Origin: an uncultured Clostridia bacterium | GTDB lineage: Bacteria; Bacillota; Clostridia; UBA1381 | DNA length: 64,000 nt | Direction: 5' to 3' | Assembly (NCBI GenBank): GCA_934489015.1 | Contig: CAKSSN010000004.1 | Location: 84,242 to 148,241, forward strand | In this document: one piece after another, positions 1 through 8,824 of the stretch | Numbering within the stretch: the first letter of the stretch is position 1 | Layout: the number at the start of each line of letters is the position of its first letter | Position numbers and translations under genes: made by a program | Notes under the pieces: model-generated | Database searches by the model: none | What the model saw: the letters and a program-made list of their open reading frames with translations, nothing else | Told to the model about the DNA's origin: nothing

Positions 1-1405
1 CTCTTTTATATTTTTCGCACGGATAATAGGTTTTTCCGCACTTCACAAACGCTCCTGCCGCATCCGTCAGACTGTTATACACACCTAAACCGACCGCCGC
101 AAGCATACACGTGCCGCACGCCCCAACCTCACGCGATTTAAGAGCGGTTATCGGCATACCGAGAATATCCGCCTTAATCTGAAGCCATACCGGAGATGAC
201 GCACCGCCGCCCGTTGCATAAAGTGATTTCGGATTTATTCCAAAGCCCTTTAGATGCTCTATATTTGTTTTTATCTCATAGGTAACGCCCTCCATAAGTG
301 CCTTATAAATCTGCGGCGCTGTTGTTTCAAGCGTAATGCCGACCATCGCCGCGCTCGAAAGCGTATCCATATACGGATTTGCCGCACCGGCAAAATGAGG
401 GAGAACAAGTATATCCGTAGGCGCATCGGGAACGACGCTGTCAAGCAGCTTATAAACATCGTCTCCCGCCTTTTCCTTTTCGTATTTTGCAAAGCAGTCG
501 CGGTACCACTTTAAAACCGCGCCGCCCGTAAACGAAAGCGCATAGCAGACATATTTATCATCAAGCGCATAAGGCACAACGGAATATCCCTCCCGATAAA
601 GCTGCGCATTTTCGGGAATTTCGTCAAATACCGGAGTAACGCACTCAACAGTTCCCGTGCCGTCAACCGCCATGCCGATTTCGGTTATGCCTGCGCCTAT
701 CGCCGCCGCAACCTGATCATGGCAGCCGTTTATTATTATAATATCATCCCTCACGTTAAGCCTGTCTGCGATTTCGGAAAATATTCTGCCGGCAATGCTT
801 CCGCTTTTAACCGGAACAGACATAAGCGACATATCAACGCCTGCGGCGGAAAAAATTTCTTCGCTCCAGCATTTATTTCTTACATCAAACGCCATTGTCC
901 GCGCCGCAAGAGAATAATCTATAAAATATTTTCCGCAAAGCACAGACACAATATAATCCTCCATCAGCATTATATGGCGCACGTTTTTATATATTTCGGG
1001 AAGATTATTTTTAACCCACATTATTTTCGGCATAGAATACATAATATGCCCGTCCGCCGCGCAGATTTCGGTTATCCTTTCCGCTCCGAGCTTTTCCTTA
1101 AGCTCTTCAAGCTCTGCTGCGCCGCGCGGGTCCGTATAAAGCATTGACGGCAAAAGAACATTTCCGCCGCTGTCGGTCATTACAAACGCTTCACCGAAGC
1201 TTGTTACTCCGAGCGCCGATATTTCCCCACATTCCGAAAGCACTTCAAAAACCGCCGCTTTTATATCCTCTGCATTTATTTCATGCTCTCCGCCGCTGCG
1301 GCGCACGGTATATTCCTTATAGCTGCTTTTTACAAATTCTCCTTTATCCGTATATACGGTTATTTTGCAGCCCGTTGTTCCTATATCAAGTCCGCCGATA
1401 ATCAT
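1..1405 (-). CDS. FGGY-family carbohydrate kinase, C-terminus cut by window edge
   Basis: ATP-dependent sugar kinase of the FGGY (xylulokinase/fuculokinase/gluconate kinase) family. Read from the minus strand, the protein starts MIIGGLDIGTTG, the phosphate-binding motif of the actin-like ATPase fold. It continues with NGCHDQVAAAIGAG in the middle and ATGGGASSPVW near residue 410, both typical of the second FGGY domain. About 468 codons are visible without a stop; family members are usually near 500 residues, so only the last few dozen are missing. The ATG at 1405 follows an AAAGGGGTGATT ribosome site lying in the end of the upstream isomerase gene (12 nt gap), so the two are one operon. The actual sugar is not readable; pairing with a fucose-isomerase-like protein suggests a pentose or deoxysugar. 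Confidence 0.88.
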   Translation of the reverse strand, partial: MIIGGLDIGTTGCKITVYTDKGEFVKSSYKEYTVRRSGGEHEINAEDIKAAVFEVLSECGEISALGVTSFGEAFVMTDSGGNVLLPSMLYTDPRGAAELEELKEKLGAERITEICAADGHIMYSMPKIMWVKNNLPEIYKNVRHIMLMEDYIVSVLCGKYFIDYSLAARTMAFDVRNKCWSEEIFSAAGVDMSLMSVPVKSGSIAGRIFSEIADRLNVRDDIIIINGCHDQVAAAIGAGITEIGMAVDGTGTVECVTPVFDEIPENAQLYREGYSVVPYALDDKYVCYALSFTGGAVLKWYRDCFAKYEKEKAGDDVYKLLDSVVPDAPTDILVLPHFAGAANPYMDTLSSAAMVGITLETTAPQIYKALMEGVTYEIKTNIEHLKGFGINPKSLYATGGGASSPVWLQIKADILGMPITALKSREVGACGTCMLAAVGLGVYNSLTDAAGAFVKCGKTYYPCEKYKR

Positions 1406-1417
1406 ATAATCACCCCT

Positions 1418-2806
1418 TTAAAGCTCTATAACGTCATATCCGAGATAATAGGAAAGCGCTTCCTTAATCACTCCCGACATATGATCCACGCCGACAGCCG
1501 TGTGATGCCTGAAACCGTTTCTGCCGAGAGAAATAAGCTTATTCTGCAAATTCTTTATTTCGGCAACTCCGCCGCAGCCGAAAAACTCCTTTTCAATCGG
1601 CTCTCCGGTAAATCTGCCCTCATCAACATAAAAGGTAAGCTTTCCGTTTTCGGTTTTGCAGTTTGAAAACGTCATATCAAACGCGCGTATGCGCCCCTCG
1701 TTGCTTCCCCAGCCGCAGCCCGGACAGCCCTTTGCAAACATTTTATGATCGGTTACCGTTCCTTTTTTCTCCATAAGCGACTGTGCGGTAGAGCCGCAGT
1801 GGAATAAAATAACCTTATCGGGATCATCTCCGTAGTTGTTATTCCAGTCAAGGCAGGCTGTAGGCTTACATGAAGCAAGCTGCATTGAATACATATTTAT
1901 TGCAGAGCAAAGGTCTATTTCGCATGACGCTACCGTGCCGCGATCATTAAGATAGCTCAAAAGCACGCATGGCGCAACGCCGAGAACAGTCTGAATTTCT
2001 TCCCAGCACCTGAGTGTAATGCAGTCAAGGCGATATTCGTTTATGTAGTCATCTATTACAACACTCACCTTTGAAAGCACCGTAAGCTTTTCCGGCGGCA
2101 CAAGCGTAAAATCTGTATAATTTTTAAGCTCCGCTTCTCTATCCGTCACCTTTTTATCATTATCCGCATACTGCCCGACTCTCAGGAATAAATCGGAAAG
2201 GTCAAAGGTTTCGCACGTAATTCCGTACTTTTCAAGCGTTATTTCATCATATCTTACGGTTTTGAATTTTGATGTTCTTGCACCGAGTACACCTATCGAA
2301 AAGCGCTTCATGCCGTTCACAACGCGGCAAACCGCCGCAAAATCATCAAGATTTCTGCGAAATTCCTCCGAAAGCGGATGAACAACGTGCGGCGCAAAAA
2401 CAGTATATTTTATGCCGTACTGATTAAACACATCCTCTATGCTGAATTTCCCGCAGTACGAATCGCGTCTGTGCTCAAAATCCATTTTTCCTATTTCATC
2501 GGGGTACGCCTGAATAAAAATCGGCACTCCGGCATTTCTAAGCGCCGCAACGGCGCCGTTTTCATCGCTGAAATTCGGAAGCGACATAATAACTCCGTCA
2601 TATTCACCCTCGTGACTTTTGAGCCATTCGGCATATTTCCATCCCTCCGCACGCGTTTCAACAGCTCCGTAGCGCGTCATTTCCTCAGGAGCAATAAGAT
2701 ATTCATATCCCGCGTCCGACACCGCCTTTGTAAGCTCGCTTCTTGCAGAGCCTATAAGGCTTGCCGGGAAAAATCCTCTGTTTCCGAAATATAAAGCAAA
2801 TTTCAT
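1418..2806 (-). CDS. L-fucose/L-arabinose isomerase-like protein
   Basis: 462-residue protein resembling the L-fucose isomerase-like family (aldose-ketose isomerases, metal dependent). The N-terminal half looks like a Rossmann-like region and the C-terminal half holds a Gly/Cys-rich block (GCPGCGWGSNEGRIRAFDM, near residue 355) and a late RHHTAVG segment, as in proteins annotated as fucose isomerases. Length is shorter than the approximately 590 residues of classical FucI, matching the shorter clostridial relatives. The ATG at 2806 is preceded by AAGGAAGGATTG. It lies immediately upstream of the kinase gene and is transcribed away from a PocR/AraC regulator, a normal layout for a substrate-induced catabolic operon. 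Substrate is inferred only at the class level. Confidence 0.8.
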   Translation of the reverse strand: MKFALYFGNRGFFPASLIGSARSELTKAVSDAGYEYLIAPEEMTRYGAVETRAEGWKYAEWLKSHEGEYDGVIMSLPNFSDENGAVAALRNAGVPIFIQAYPDEIGKMDFEHRRDSYCGKFSIEDVFNQYGIKYTVFAPHVVHPLSEEFRRNLDDFAAVCRVVNGMKRFSIGVLGARTSKFKTVRYDEITLEKYGITCETFDLSDLFLRVGQYADNDKKVTDREAELKNYTDFTLVPPEKLTVLSKVSVVIDDYINEYRLDCITLRCWEEIQTVLGVAPCVLLSYLNDRGTVASCEIDLCSAINMYSMQLASCKPTACLDWNNNYGDDPDKVILFHCGSTAQSLMEKKGTVTDHKMFAKGCPGCGWGSNEGRIRAFDMTFSNCKTENGKLTFYVDEGRFTGEPIEKEFFGCGGVAEIKNLQNKLISLGRNGFRHHTAVGVDHMSGVIKEALSYYLGYDVIEL

Positions 2807-2848
2807 AATATCAATCCTTCCTTTTTAAAAATTTTTATCAGCTTATAC

Positions 2849-2876
2849 TTGATTTTATCATAAAATGTGATATAAT
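2849..2876 (+). promoter_or_regulatory. Probable sigma-A promoter of the PocR/AraC regulator gene
   Basis: TTGATT, 16 bp spacer and TATAAT end about 55 bp before the GTG start at 2931. The spacer contains the symmetric TTTTATCATAAAA, which could be an operator shared with the divergent isomerase operon. Sequence match only; no data on use. Confidence 0.55.
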
Positions 2877-2930
2877 TATAGTTAATAACATTCAAAAAAC
2901 TGCGAAAACGTACAGAAAGTTGGGATATTT

Positions 2931-3752
2931 GTGCCTTTATTGCTTGATAAAAAAAACTTATCCGAGCTGATGAAGCATTTTTACACCTTAACGGGCATAA
3001 GGATTGTTTTATTTGACGAAAATTTTGTTGAGCTGCTTTCATATCCCGAAAGCAGAAGCGCATTTTGTAGCTGCATAAGAAGCAACGAAAATTATGACAG
3101 CCTTTGCCGCAAAAGCGATTTGGAGGGACTTGAAAAATGCCGCAGCACCGGAGAAATTTATATTTACAAATGCCATGCGGGGCTTATCGAGGTTGTCGCG
3201 CCGATACGCAATGACGGAGCGTTTATCGGCTATGTTATGTTCGGCCAGATTACCGATATTCGCGACAAAAAAGCATTTGCCGAAAATATGGCAGAGCCAT
3301 GCATACGCTATGGAATTGACGCGGACGCGGCAAAGAAAATAAAATGCAAAAGCAACGATCAGATTATTGCCGCGTCAAAAATAATGGAAGCGCTTATAAG
3401 CTATATAAATTTAAAAGAGATGGTGCGGCCGCAAAGGCGCAGGCTATTCGGAGAAATCGAAAAATACATCAACGAAAACCTATGCGAAAAAATCACGGTG
3501 GACGATTTGTGCCGCCGCTTCGGAATAAGCAGAACGCGCCTTTACGAGCTTTTCGGCGGCTATGTAGGTATTCCGATTGCTCTTTATATAAAAGAAAAGC
3601 GGCTCGAAAGAGCAAAAGAGCTTATAAAAGCCGGAGAAACAAGCGCTGCGGCAGCGGATAAATGCGGCTTTGACGACTACAACTATTTTTTAAGGGTGTT
3701 TAAAAAAAGATACGGTGTATCACCGAAAAAGATGAAAAAGGAAATGGAATGA
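2931..3752 (+). CDS. AraC-family transcriptional regulator with PocR sensory domain
   Basis: 273 residues. Residues about 5-155 match the PocR ligand-sensing domain (Cys-rich block AFCSCIRSNENYDSLC, then CHAGLIEVVAPI and GYVMFGQI). Residues about 170-270 are two AraC-type helix-turn-helix motifs (ITVDDLCRRFGISRTRLYELF and the final DDYNYFLRVFKKRYGVSPKK). PocR-type domains are known in regulators of propanediol and related metabolism, where they bind small organic ligands. The gene begins with GTG and has no strong Shine-Dalgarno, so the start could lie a few codons downstream. It diverges from the isomerase/kinase operon and is the likely activator of it. The radical SAM gene follows after 1 nt. 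Confidence 0.88.
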   Translation: MPLLLDKKNLSELMKHFYTLTGIRIVLFDENFVELLSYPESRSAFCSCIRSNENYDSLCRKSDLEGLEKCRSTGEIYIYKCHAGLIEVVAPIRNDGAFIGYVMFGQITDIRDKKAFAENMAEPCIRYGIDADAAKKIKCKSNDQIIAASKIMEALISYINLKEMVRPQRRRLFGEIEKYINENLCEKITVDDLCRRFGISRTRLYELFGGYVGIPIALYIKEKRLERAKELIKAGETSAAAADKCGFDDYNYFLRVFKKRYGVSPKKMKKEME

Positions 3753-3753
3753 G

Positions 3754-4641
3754 TTGCAAATGAAATGTATGCTATGTCCGAGAAAATGCGGAGCTGACAG
3801 AGAAAAAAATATCGGATACTGCGGCACGGGCAGCAAAATCAAAATTGCACGCGCGGCGCTTCACGAATGGGAGGAGCCGTGTATTTCAGCAAAGGGCGGA
3901 AGCGGCGCAATATTTTTTTCGGGCTGCGGTTTAAGATGTATTTACTGTCAGAACAGAGAAATTTCAAGAGGCAGAATCGGTATTGAAATTGATGAAAACA
4001 GATTTTATGAAATTCTTTTTGAGCTCAAGGAAAAGGGAGCGGAAAATATAAATCTCGTAACGGCAGGTCATTTTCTGAAGCAAATTCTGCCTGTACTTAA
4101 AAAAGCCAAAAATGACGGAATTAATATACCGTTTGTTTACAACACATCGTCATATGAAGCTGTAGAGCAGATAAAAGCCTTAGACAAAGTAGTTGACATT
4201 TATCTGCCGGATTTAAAATATATATCGTCAGAGCTTTCACAAAATTTTTCTTCTGCGGAGGACTATTTTGATATTGCTTCGGCGGCGATTGACGAAATGG
4301 TGCGCCAAAAGGGTAAATGCGTTTTTGACGAGAGCGGGAAAATGATAAGCGGCGTTATAGTGCGCCACCTTGTTCTGCCAAAGCATATAGGAGAAGCAAA
4401 GCGCATTATAAGATACCTGCACACGCGCTACGGTAATGATATTTATATAAGCATAATGAGCCAGTATACGCCGCTTTTAAAGACCTGCAAATATCCGGAG
4501 CTTCTGCGCCGCGTAAAAAAAGACGAATACGACAGAGTTATTGATTATGCGGAGAAAATAGGCGTTAAAAATGCCTTTATTCAATGCGGCGCTGCCGCTG
4601 AGGAAAGCTTTATTCCGCAGTTTGACTGCGAGGGTGTTTAA
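3754..4641 (+). CDS. PflX-like radical SAM protein
   Basis: 295-residue radical SAM protein of the PflX/activating-enzyme-like group. The SAM [4Fe-4S] motif CGLRCIYC (Cx3Cx2C) lies near residue 54. An additional N-terminal cluster CMLCPRKCGADREKNIGYC is also characteristic of this group. Members are commonly called putative pyruvate formate-lyase activating enzymes, but their true partner is not established and no glycyl radical enzyme is next to it here. Translation may start at TTG 3754 or at ATG 3760 two codons on; AAGGA at about 3738 fits the TTG better. It directly follows the regulator gene and ends before a strong hairpin terminator. Confidence 0.82.
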   Translation: MQMKCMLCPRKCGADREKNIGYCGTGSKIKIARAALHEWEEPCISAKGGSGAIFFSGCGLRCIYCQNREISRGRIGIEIDENRFYEILFELKEKGAENINLVTAGHFLKQILPVLKKAKNDGINIPFVYNTSSYEAVEQIKALDKVVDIYLPDLKYISSELSQNFSSAEDYFDIASAAIDEMVRQKGKCVFDESGKMISGVIVRHLVLPKHIGEAKRIIRYLHTRYGNDIYISIMSQYTPLLKTCKYPELLRRVKKDEYDRVIDYAEKIGVKNAFIQCGAAAEESFIPQFDCEGV

Positions 4642-4677
4642 AGCCTGTCGGTCTTTTTACACAAAAAAGCTAATTAG

Positions 4678-4720
4678 AAAACGGATTTACTCTGCTTAAT
4701 TAAAAGAGTAAATCCGTTTT
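4678..4720. terminator. Strong bidirectional hairpin terminator
   Basis: 16-bp perfect stem (AAAACGGATTTACTCT and its complement) with a 10-nt loop. It is flanked by A-rich and T-rich sides and sits between the convergent radical SAM gene (+) and YabE-like gene (-), so it can serve both. The following 120 bp to 4840 hold short inverted repeats but no ORF I can support. Confidence 0.8.
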
Positions 4721-4840
4721 TGGCATAAAAGAGCCGTGCTCGTTCCTAATTCGGCGAAGCTCACCGAAAGCGAAAATTCGCCTTTTTAAAATCGGGGTTC
4801 GGATTGCTTTTCGGTCAGTCAAGCTTATTACTATGCGTAA

Positions 4841-5935
4841 TTAGCCCAATATATACACCTTAACATTTTTTCTGCCGAACGCCATAAGCTCACTGTTTGA
4901 TTTTTCAAAGCAAAGGTCAATTTTATTTCCCTTTATAGCTCCGCCGGTATCAGCCGCAACAGCATATCCGTAGCCCTCTACATAAACCTTTGTTCCCAAA
5001 GGAATAACGCTCGGATCTACAGCGATAATGCCATGACCTGCCGTTCTACCCGATGCGGTTTTTCCGTATCCGCCGCCTTTTTTAAACGCCGAATACGCGG
5101 TTGCCGTCATTGACATAACCTTTTTATATGACATATCCGCCGAGCCTGACGATGTATTTTCGGATGCTTTGCTCTTTGATGAACTTTTGGAAGCGGAGGC
5201 AGACTTTTTGCTCTCCGTCTTTTTCTCGGCGGCCTTTTTTACTTCCTTTTTCTTTGTTCCGCAAAGAATGATTTCGTCAGCCTTTTCAACGGCTGTCACA
5301 CGTGACACTTCATTTCTTGCAGTTTCCGCTCCGTTTTCATATACAACGTCCTCAGTAATCTTAATTACTCCGTTTACTCCCTTTTGCTGCGTTTTCTGCT
5401 CACCCTCATAAAGCGTGCTGTCATTTTTGTAAACGGTTTCATGCGGAATAATCTCATCTCTTACCTGCTGCTGCGCCGAAACCCTTACAACCGTTATTTT
5501 ATCGCCCTCAGATATTTCGCTGTCTGCGGACGGTATGGTATAATCGTTTTCGCCGAGAAAATATCCGTTCTCGGTTAATGCTTCGGCCACAATTTTATGA
5601 GTTGCCGACGTTGCCGTCACCTCTCCGTCACACTCAACCGTAATTCCGACTCCGCGCCGCAAAACAATGACGCTGTCATTTTCAATTTCACCCTCTGCGC
5701 TGAGCTTATCAAAAACACCAACCTCTATATTGCTTTCATCAAGCATTTCATCCGCCGTGTTTTGCCTTGTGCGTATATCAATCATCTTATCAACATTGTC
5801 AAATTCGTTTATTTCATTAACCGAAACATCAATACCGGCGGCATCATAGACAGCTCCCGTACAAACAGCGCAGATAATTGCAAGAGCGCATACCACGTTT
5901 ACAATACTTCTGATTTTATTTGTATTTTTCTGCAT
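4841..5935 (-). CDS. YabE-like cell-wall protein with G5 and 3D domains
   Basis: 364 residues. An N-terminal hydrophobic signal or anchor (residues about 8-32) is followed by a DUF348-like segment, a G5 domain (about 150-225), and a Lys/Ser-rich linker (about 228-268). A C-terminal 3D domain follows, with MTATAYSA, GKTASGRTAGHGIIAVDP, IPLGTKVYV and AADTGGAIKGNKIDLCF. The three Asp residues of the 3D domain are present. Relatives (YabE, resuscitation-promoting-factor-like proteins) are peptidoglycan-acting lytic enzymes outside the membrane. ATG at 5935 has GGAAAGG upstream. It has its own sigma-A promoter at 6001-6029. Confidence 0.9.
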   Translation of the reverse strand: MQKNTNKIRSIVNVVCALAIICAVCTGAVYDAAGIDVSVNEINEFDNVDKMIDIRTRQNTADEMLDESNIEVGVFDKLSAEGEIENDSVIVLRRGVGITVECDGEVTATSATHKIVAEALTENGYFLGENDYTIPSADSEISEGDKITVVRVSAQQQVRDEIIPHETVYKNDSTLYEGEQKTQQKGVNGVIKITEDVVYENGAETARNEVSRVTAVEKADEIILCGTKKKEVKKAAEKKTESKKSASASKSSSKSKASENTSSGSADMSYKKVMSMTATAYSAFKKGGGYGKTASGRTAGHGIIAVDPSVIPLGTKVYVEGYGYAVAADTGGAIKGNKIDLCFEKSNSELMAFGRKNVKVYILG

Positions 5936-5960
5936 ACTGAAATCCTTTCCGTATTAAATT

Positions 5961-5985
5961 TTGACAGATATAATTTGCCTGTCAA
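5961..5985 (-). other. Hairpin in the leader of the YabE-like gene
   Basis: TTGACAG and CTGTCAA arms, 11-nt loop, inside the predicted 5' UTR and ending about 14 nt upstream of the ribosome site. It could influence translation; function is inferred only. Confidence 0.4.
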
Positions 5986-6000
5986 ACTCCAACACGTAAT

Positions 6001-6029
6001 ATTATACACTTAAATTACACTAAAGTCAA
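6001..6029 (-). promoter_or_regulatory. Sigma-A promoter of the YabE-like gene
   Basis: On the minus strand TTGACT, exactly 17 bp, TATAAT. Predicted start of transcription near 5994, giving a leader of about 60 nt. Confidence 0.75.
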
Positions 6030-6112
6030 TAGTTTTGTTACAATTAAATTACACAATTGTTGCGTAAAACACGCGTATTTGTAACACATATGGAAAGTAA
6101 TGTAATTAATAA

Positions 6113-6159
6113 CCACTATATGTAGTGGTTATGTGATATGTAATTACTATATTCAGTAA
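6113..6159. promoter_or_regulatory. Tandem palindromes resembling paired NrdR boxes
   Basis: In the 311-bp gene-free stretch 5936-6246 two 16-bp palindromic sites occur: CCACTATATGTAGTGG (6113-6128) and TTACTATATTCAGTAA (6144-6159). Centres are 31 bp apart (15-bp gap). The published NrdR box is close to ACACWATATATWGTGT, and functional sites come in pairs with a 15-16 bp gap. The first palindrome is perfect out to ATAACCACTA on each side. No nrd gene adjoins. The rest of the stretch is AT-rich, with the YabE promoter and nothing else I can support. Confidence 0.45.
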
Positions 6160-6246
6160 ACAAAAAAATAAACACACAAAAATATACGATTTGTAACTAT
6201 TGCATAATATTATCGTAAAATATTTTTAATATATTATGTAACATTC

Positions 6247-6993
6247 TCATTTTAATTTCATTTTTCCTGTCGCGTCAACATAAAAATTTTCGTTATAAAT
6301 AAGCTGCGAAGCAGGTACAAGCGTATATTTCGAACACAAACTATCGAGCAATCGCGGCAAGGCTGATGCTGTAAACCGCGTTCCGTTATGCATTAAAACA
6401 ATATCGCCCGGCGCTGCAACAGACGCACGGCTGAAAATTTCCTCACAGTTCTGCGCCGCATAATCAATCGAATCAACAGACCACTGAACAGCTATATATC
6501 CGCATTTTTCAACCGCCGTTATAACGCGGCTGTTATAAGCGCCCGACGGCACTCTTACAAGCGTGGGACGACTGCCTGTAATTTCAGATATAACAGCCGC
6601 AGTTTTTTCAATATCCTCTGCTATCTGACTGTCCGAAAGCGTTGTATAATCGGAATGCGAATACGAATGCTCGCCTATTTCATGACCTGCGGCTGATATT
6701 TTCTTTAATGCATCGGGATATTTTTCAGCCCAGTCACCGACAACAAAAAACGTTGACTTAACATTATACTTTTCGAGCAGCTTTAAAATATCGTCAATAT
6801 CGCTGTCGTTCCAGGCGCAGTTAAACGTAAGCGCCAGACTCGTATCGCTTCTGTCAACGCTGTAAACGGGCAGATTTCTGTTTCCGCTCATAAACGTTTC
6901 CTTTACATTCTCTCCGACAGCAAGATAGATTATTGCCGCCCCAAGCAGCAAAAACAAAATAACATATCTTAATTTCACAGAAAAAAATTTCAT
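6247..6993 (-). CDS. PdaB-like polysaccharide deacetylase family protein
   Basis: 248 residues when started at ATG 6993, which has GGAGG 9 nt upstream; an in-frame upstream ATG at 7038 lacks a ribosome site. One N-terminal transmembrane segment (about 10-27) is followed by a NodB homology domain. Visible motifs are LALTFNCAW (motif 1), STFFVVGDWAEKYP, GHEIGEHSYSHSDY (the HxxxH metal site) and VRVPSGAYN (motif 3). Length and domain layout fit PdaB, a sporulation-associated deacetylase of Clostridia and Bacilli. The usual TFDD or TFD of motif 1 reads TFN, so the catalytic or metal Asp is Asn here and activity is uncertain. It lies outside the membrane by prediction. Confidence 0.82.
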   Translation of the reverse strand: MKFFSVKLRYVILFLLLGAAIIYLAVGENVKETFMSGNRNLPVYSVDRSDTSLALTFNCAWNDSDIDDILKLLEKYNVKSTFFVVGDWAEKYPDALKKISAAGHEIGEHSYSHSDYTTLSDSQIAEDIEKTAAVISEITGSRPTLVRVPSGAYNSRVITAVEKCGYIAVQWSVDSIDYAAQNCEEIFSRASVAAPGDIVLMHNGTRFTASALPRLLDSLCSKYTLVPASQLIYNENFYVDATGKMKLK

Positions 6994-7094
6994 ATGCAGC
7001 AGCCTCCGAATTATAAATTTATTATTACATTTATACATTGCGAAATAACAATTTATTACCGCATTAAAACAAATTTATAAAAAAGCTCTGCATA

Positions 7095-7133
7095 CATAAA
7101 AAAGAAAGCTACGCCTGTAAAGACGCAGCTTTC
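7095..7133 (-). terminator. Terminator of the SLH protein gene
   Basis: 12-bp stem (GAAAGCTGCGTC with two G-U pairs in RNA), 6-nt loop, then a run of T on the minus strand, 18 nt after the stop codon. Confidence 0.8.
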
Positions 7134-7150
7134 GCTATATTTTTTATTCT

Positions 7151-8725
7151 TTATTTAAGCTCTTTCCATGTTTCATAGCCATCTTCACGGAGATCATATG
7201 TATGACTGTTTGTAGCTTCCATTACATCATAGTAATACCAATCTGACTCTGAAACATCCGACCATGTTTTAGCACCTGCAATAAGGCTGTTAGCATCTGC
7301 TGCACGGCTTGTCATTCTGTTGATAACTGCCATTGCTTCAGCTCTTGTTATATAATCATTCGGATGGAAGGAACCATCCTCATAACCCTTCATTATACCT
7401 CTTGCACTTGCTGCATAAATGCTGCTTGCTGCCCAGTGATCTGCAACGTCGTTATAAACCGCATTATTATCGCTTATTATATCCGAGCTGTTGACAAATC
7501 TTACTGCGATTGTAGCAAATTCAGCTCTTGTTATAGCCTTATCCGGCATAAATGTTGCGTTGTCATAACCGCCTACATATCCGCCCTTAGACATTGAAGA
7601 TATACTTACATTTGACCATCTGCTTGTGTCAACGTCTGTATATATATTTACATCTGCTGTTATCTCTGACTTCTTCGACTCTGAAAGCAATCTGTAAAGA
7701 GCAGCTGTTGCTTCTTCTCTTGTGATATTGCCGTTCGGTCTTACGCTTCCGTCCGGATAACCGTTAATGTAAGCTATATGATTTTCAGTATCAAAGTTCT
7801 TCTGATCATCAGGTGTTGTTACAACATCGTTAGGACGAATTATAACAGAGCTTGATCCGCCGCCTGAAGATCCGCTACTACTGCTTGACTTTTTAACAAT
7901 CTTAAATGACTCGTTAAGACCGTTATGATCTCCGGTTTGGCTTTGATCCTGCTCAGCCTTATAATCCTGGCTCTTAAGAGCGCCTATATTAACGCTTCCC
8001 GACAAATCACCGCTTACCTTATATTCGCCTGTTGCCTTAGGAGTTGCATCAACAACCTCAAACTGCATATCTGCAAGATACTTGTCAAGGTTATCAATAA
8101 GGCTCTGGCAGGTAACTCCGTCAATAACGCTCATTGTAATTTTAAGAACGTAGTTTGAACCGGAGGTTGTTCTCTCTCTCTTTGTCTCCTCAAATATTGA
8201 GTTAACCTTTCCGCCGCTTACGCCTACAAAGCCGTATGCTGCCTTGTCATCATTTATGTATGCAGAGTCAATATCAAGGTTTTTCGGATATGTAATTTCA
8301 ATATCGAAATCACCTGTGATTGCAGAACTCATAAGCTCTGTATAAAAATCAGGCTTTACAAGTGCTTTAAGGTTTTCTGCAAGAATATAATACTTCTTAA
8401 CACTGTCCCTTACATTTGACATATCAAGTGTATTGATAAAGTCAAATGACGGATACTTTGATGAAGAAACCTTTTCGGTAATCTTATCATCTCCGTAGCT
8501 GCCGCCCGAAGACAATCTTATCTGCATATTTGAACCAACCACTATTGCCTCATCCATTCCGGCAAGCGTTTTAACAATATCCAATGCTGCAGACGCATCA
8601 GCCCCTGCTTCCAAATTATCTTTAAGCTCCTGATTAAAATTATCCTTCGTAATAGGATCGGCCGCGTATGCAAATGTAGGAAGCACCATTGCAGCCGTCA
8701 AAGCTACTGCCAATACTTTTTTCAT
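7151..8725 (-). CDS. Secreted SLH-domain surface protein
   Basis: 524 residues. Signal peptide MKKVLAVALTAAMVLPTFAYA with a likely cut after AYA. Residues about 25-280 are a domain I do not recognise, rich in Asp/Lys with beta-like stretches. A Ser/Gly linker follows (about 282-300), then three S-layer homology repeats (about 312-485: GYPDGSVRPNGNITREEA, GGYDNATFMPDKAITRAEF, GYEDGSFHPNDYITRAEA) and a short tail. SLH repeats bind pyruvylated secondary cell-wall polymer and hold proteins on the cell surface. Monocistronic, with a strong promoter and terminator of its own, which suggests high expression. Role of the N-terminal domain unknown. Confidence 0.88.
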   Translation of the reverse strand: MKKVLAVALTAAMVLPTFAYAADPITKDNFNQELKDNLEAGADASAALDIVKTLAGMDEAIVVGSNMQIRLSSGGSYGDDKITEKVSSSKYPSFDFINTLDMSNVRDSVKKYYILAENLKALVKPDFYTELMSSAITGDFDIEITYPKNLDIDSAYINDDKAAYGFVGVSGGKVNSIFEETKRERTTSGSNYVLKITMSVIDGVTCQSLIDNLDKYLADMQFEVVDATPKATGEYKVSGDLSGSVNIGALKSQDYKAEQDQSQTGDHNGLNESFKIVKKSSSSSGSSGGGSSSVIIRPNDVVTTPDDQKNFDTENHIAYINGYPDGSVRPNGNITREEATAALYRLLSESKKSEITADVNIYTDVDTSRWSNVSISSMSKGGYVGGYDNATFMPDKAITRAEFATIAVRFVNSSDIISDNNAVYNDVADHWAASSIYAASARGIMKGYEDGSFHPNDYITRAEAMAVINRMTSRAADANSLIAGAKTWSDVSESDWYYYDVMEATNSHTYDLREDGYETWKELK

Positions 8726-8824
8726 GATTTTCTCTCCTTTTTATGTATTCTAAAATCGTGAAAGTCATTAAATGCCGCACATATAAGGCAGCACCTTTTA
8801 ATAACCGATACATTATATATGTTT

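Noticed and set aside
5936..6246. Possible c-di-AMP riboswitch before the YabE-like gene
   Set aside because: Such riboswitches are common before wall-lytic genes, but the predicted leader is only about 60 nt and lacks the conserved core.
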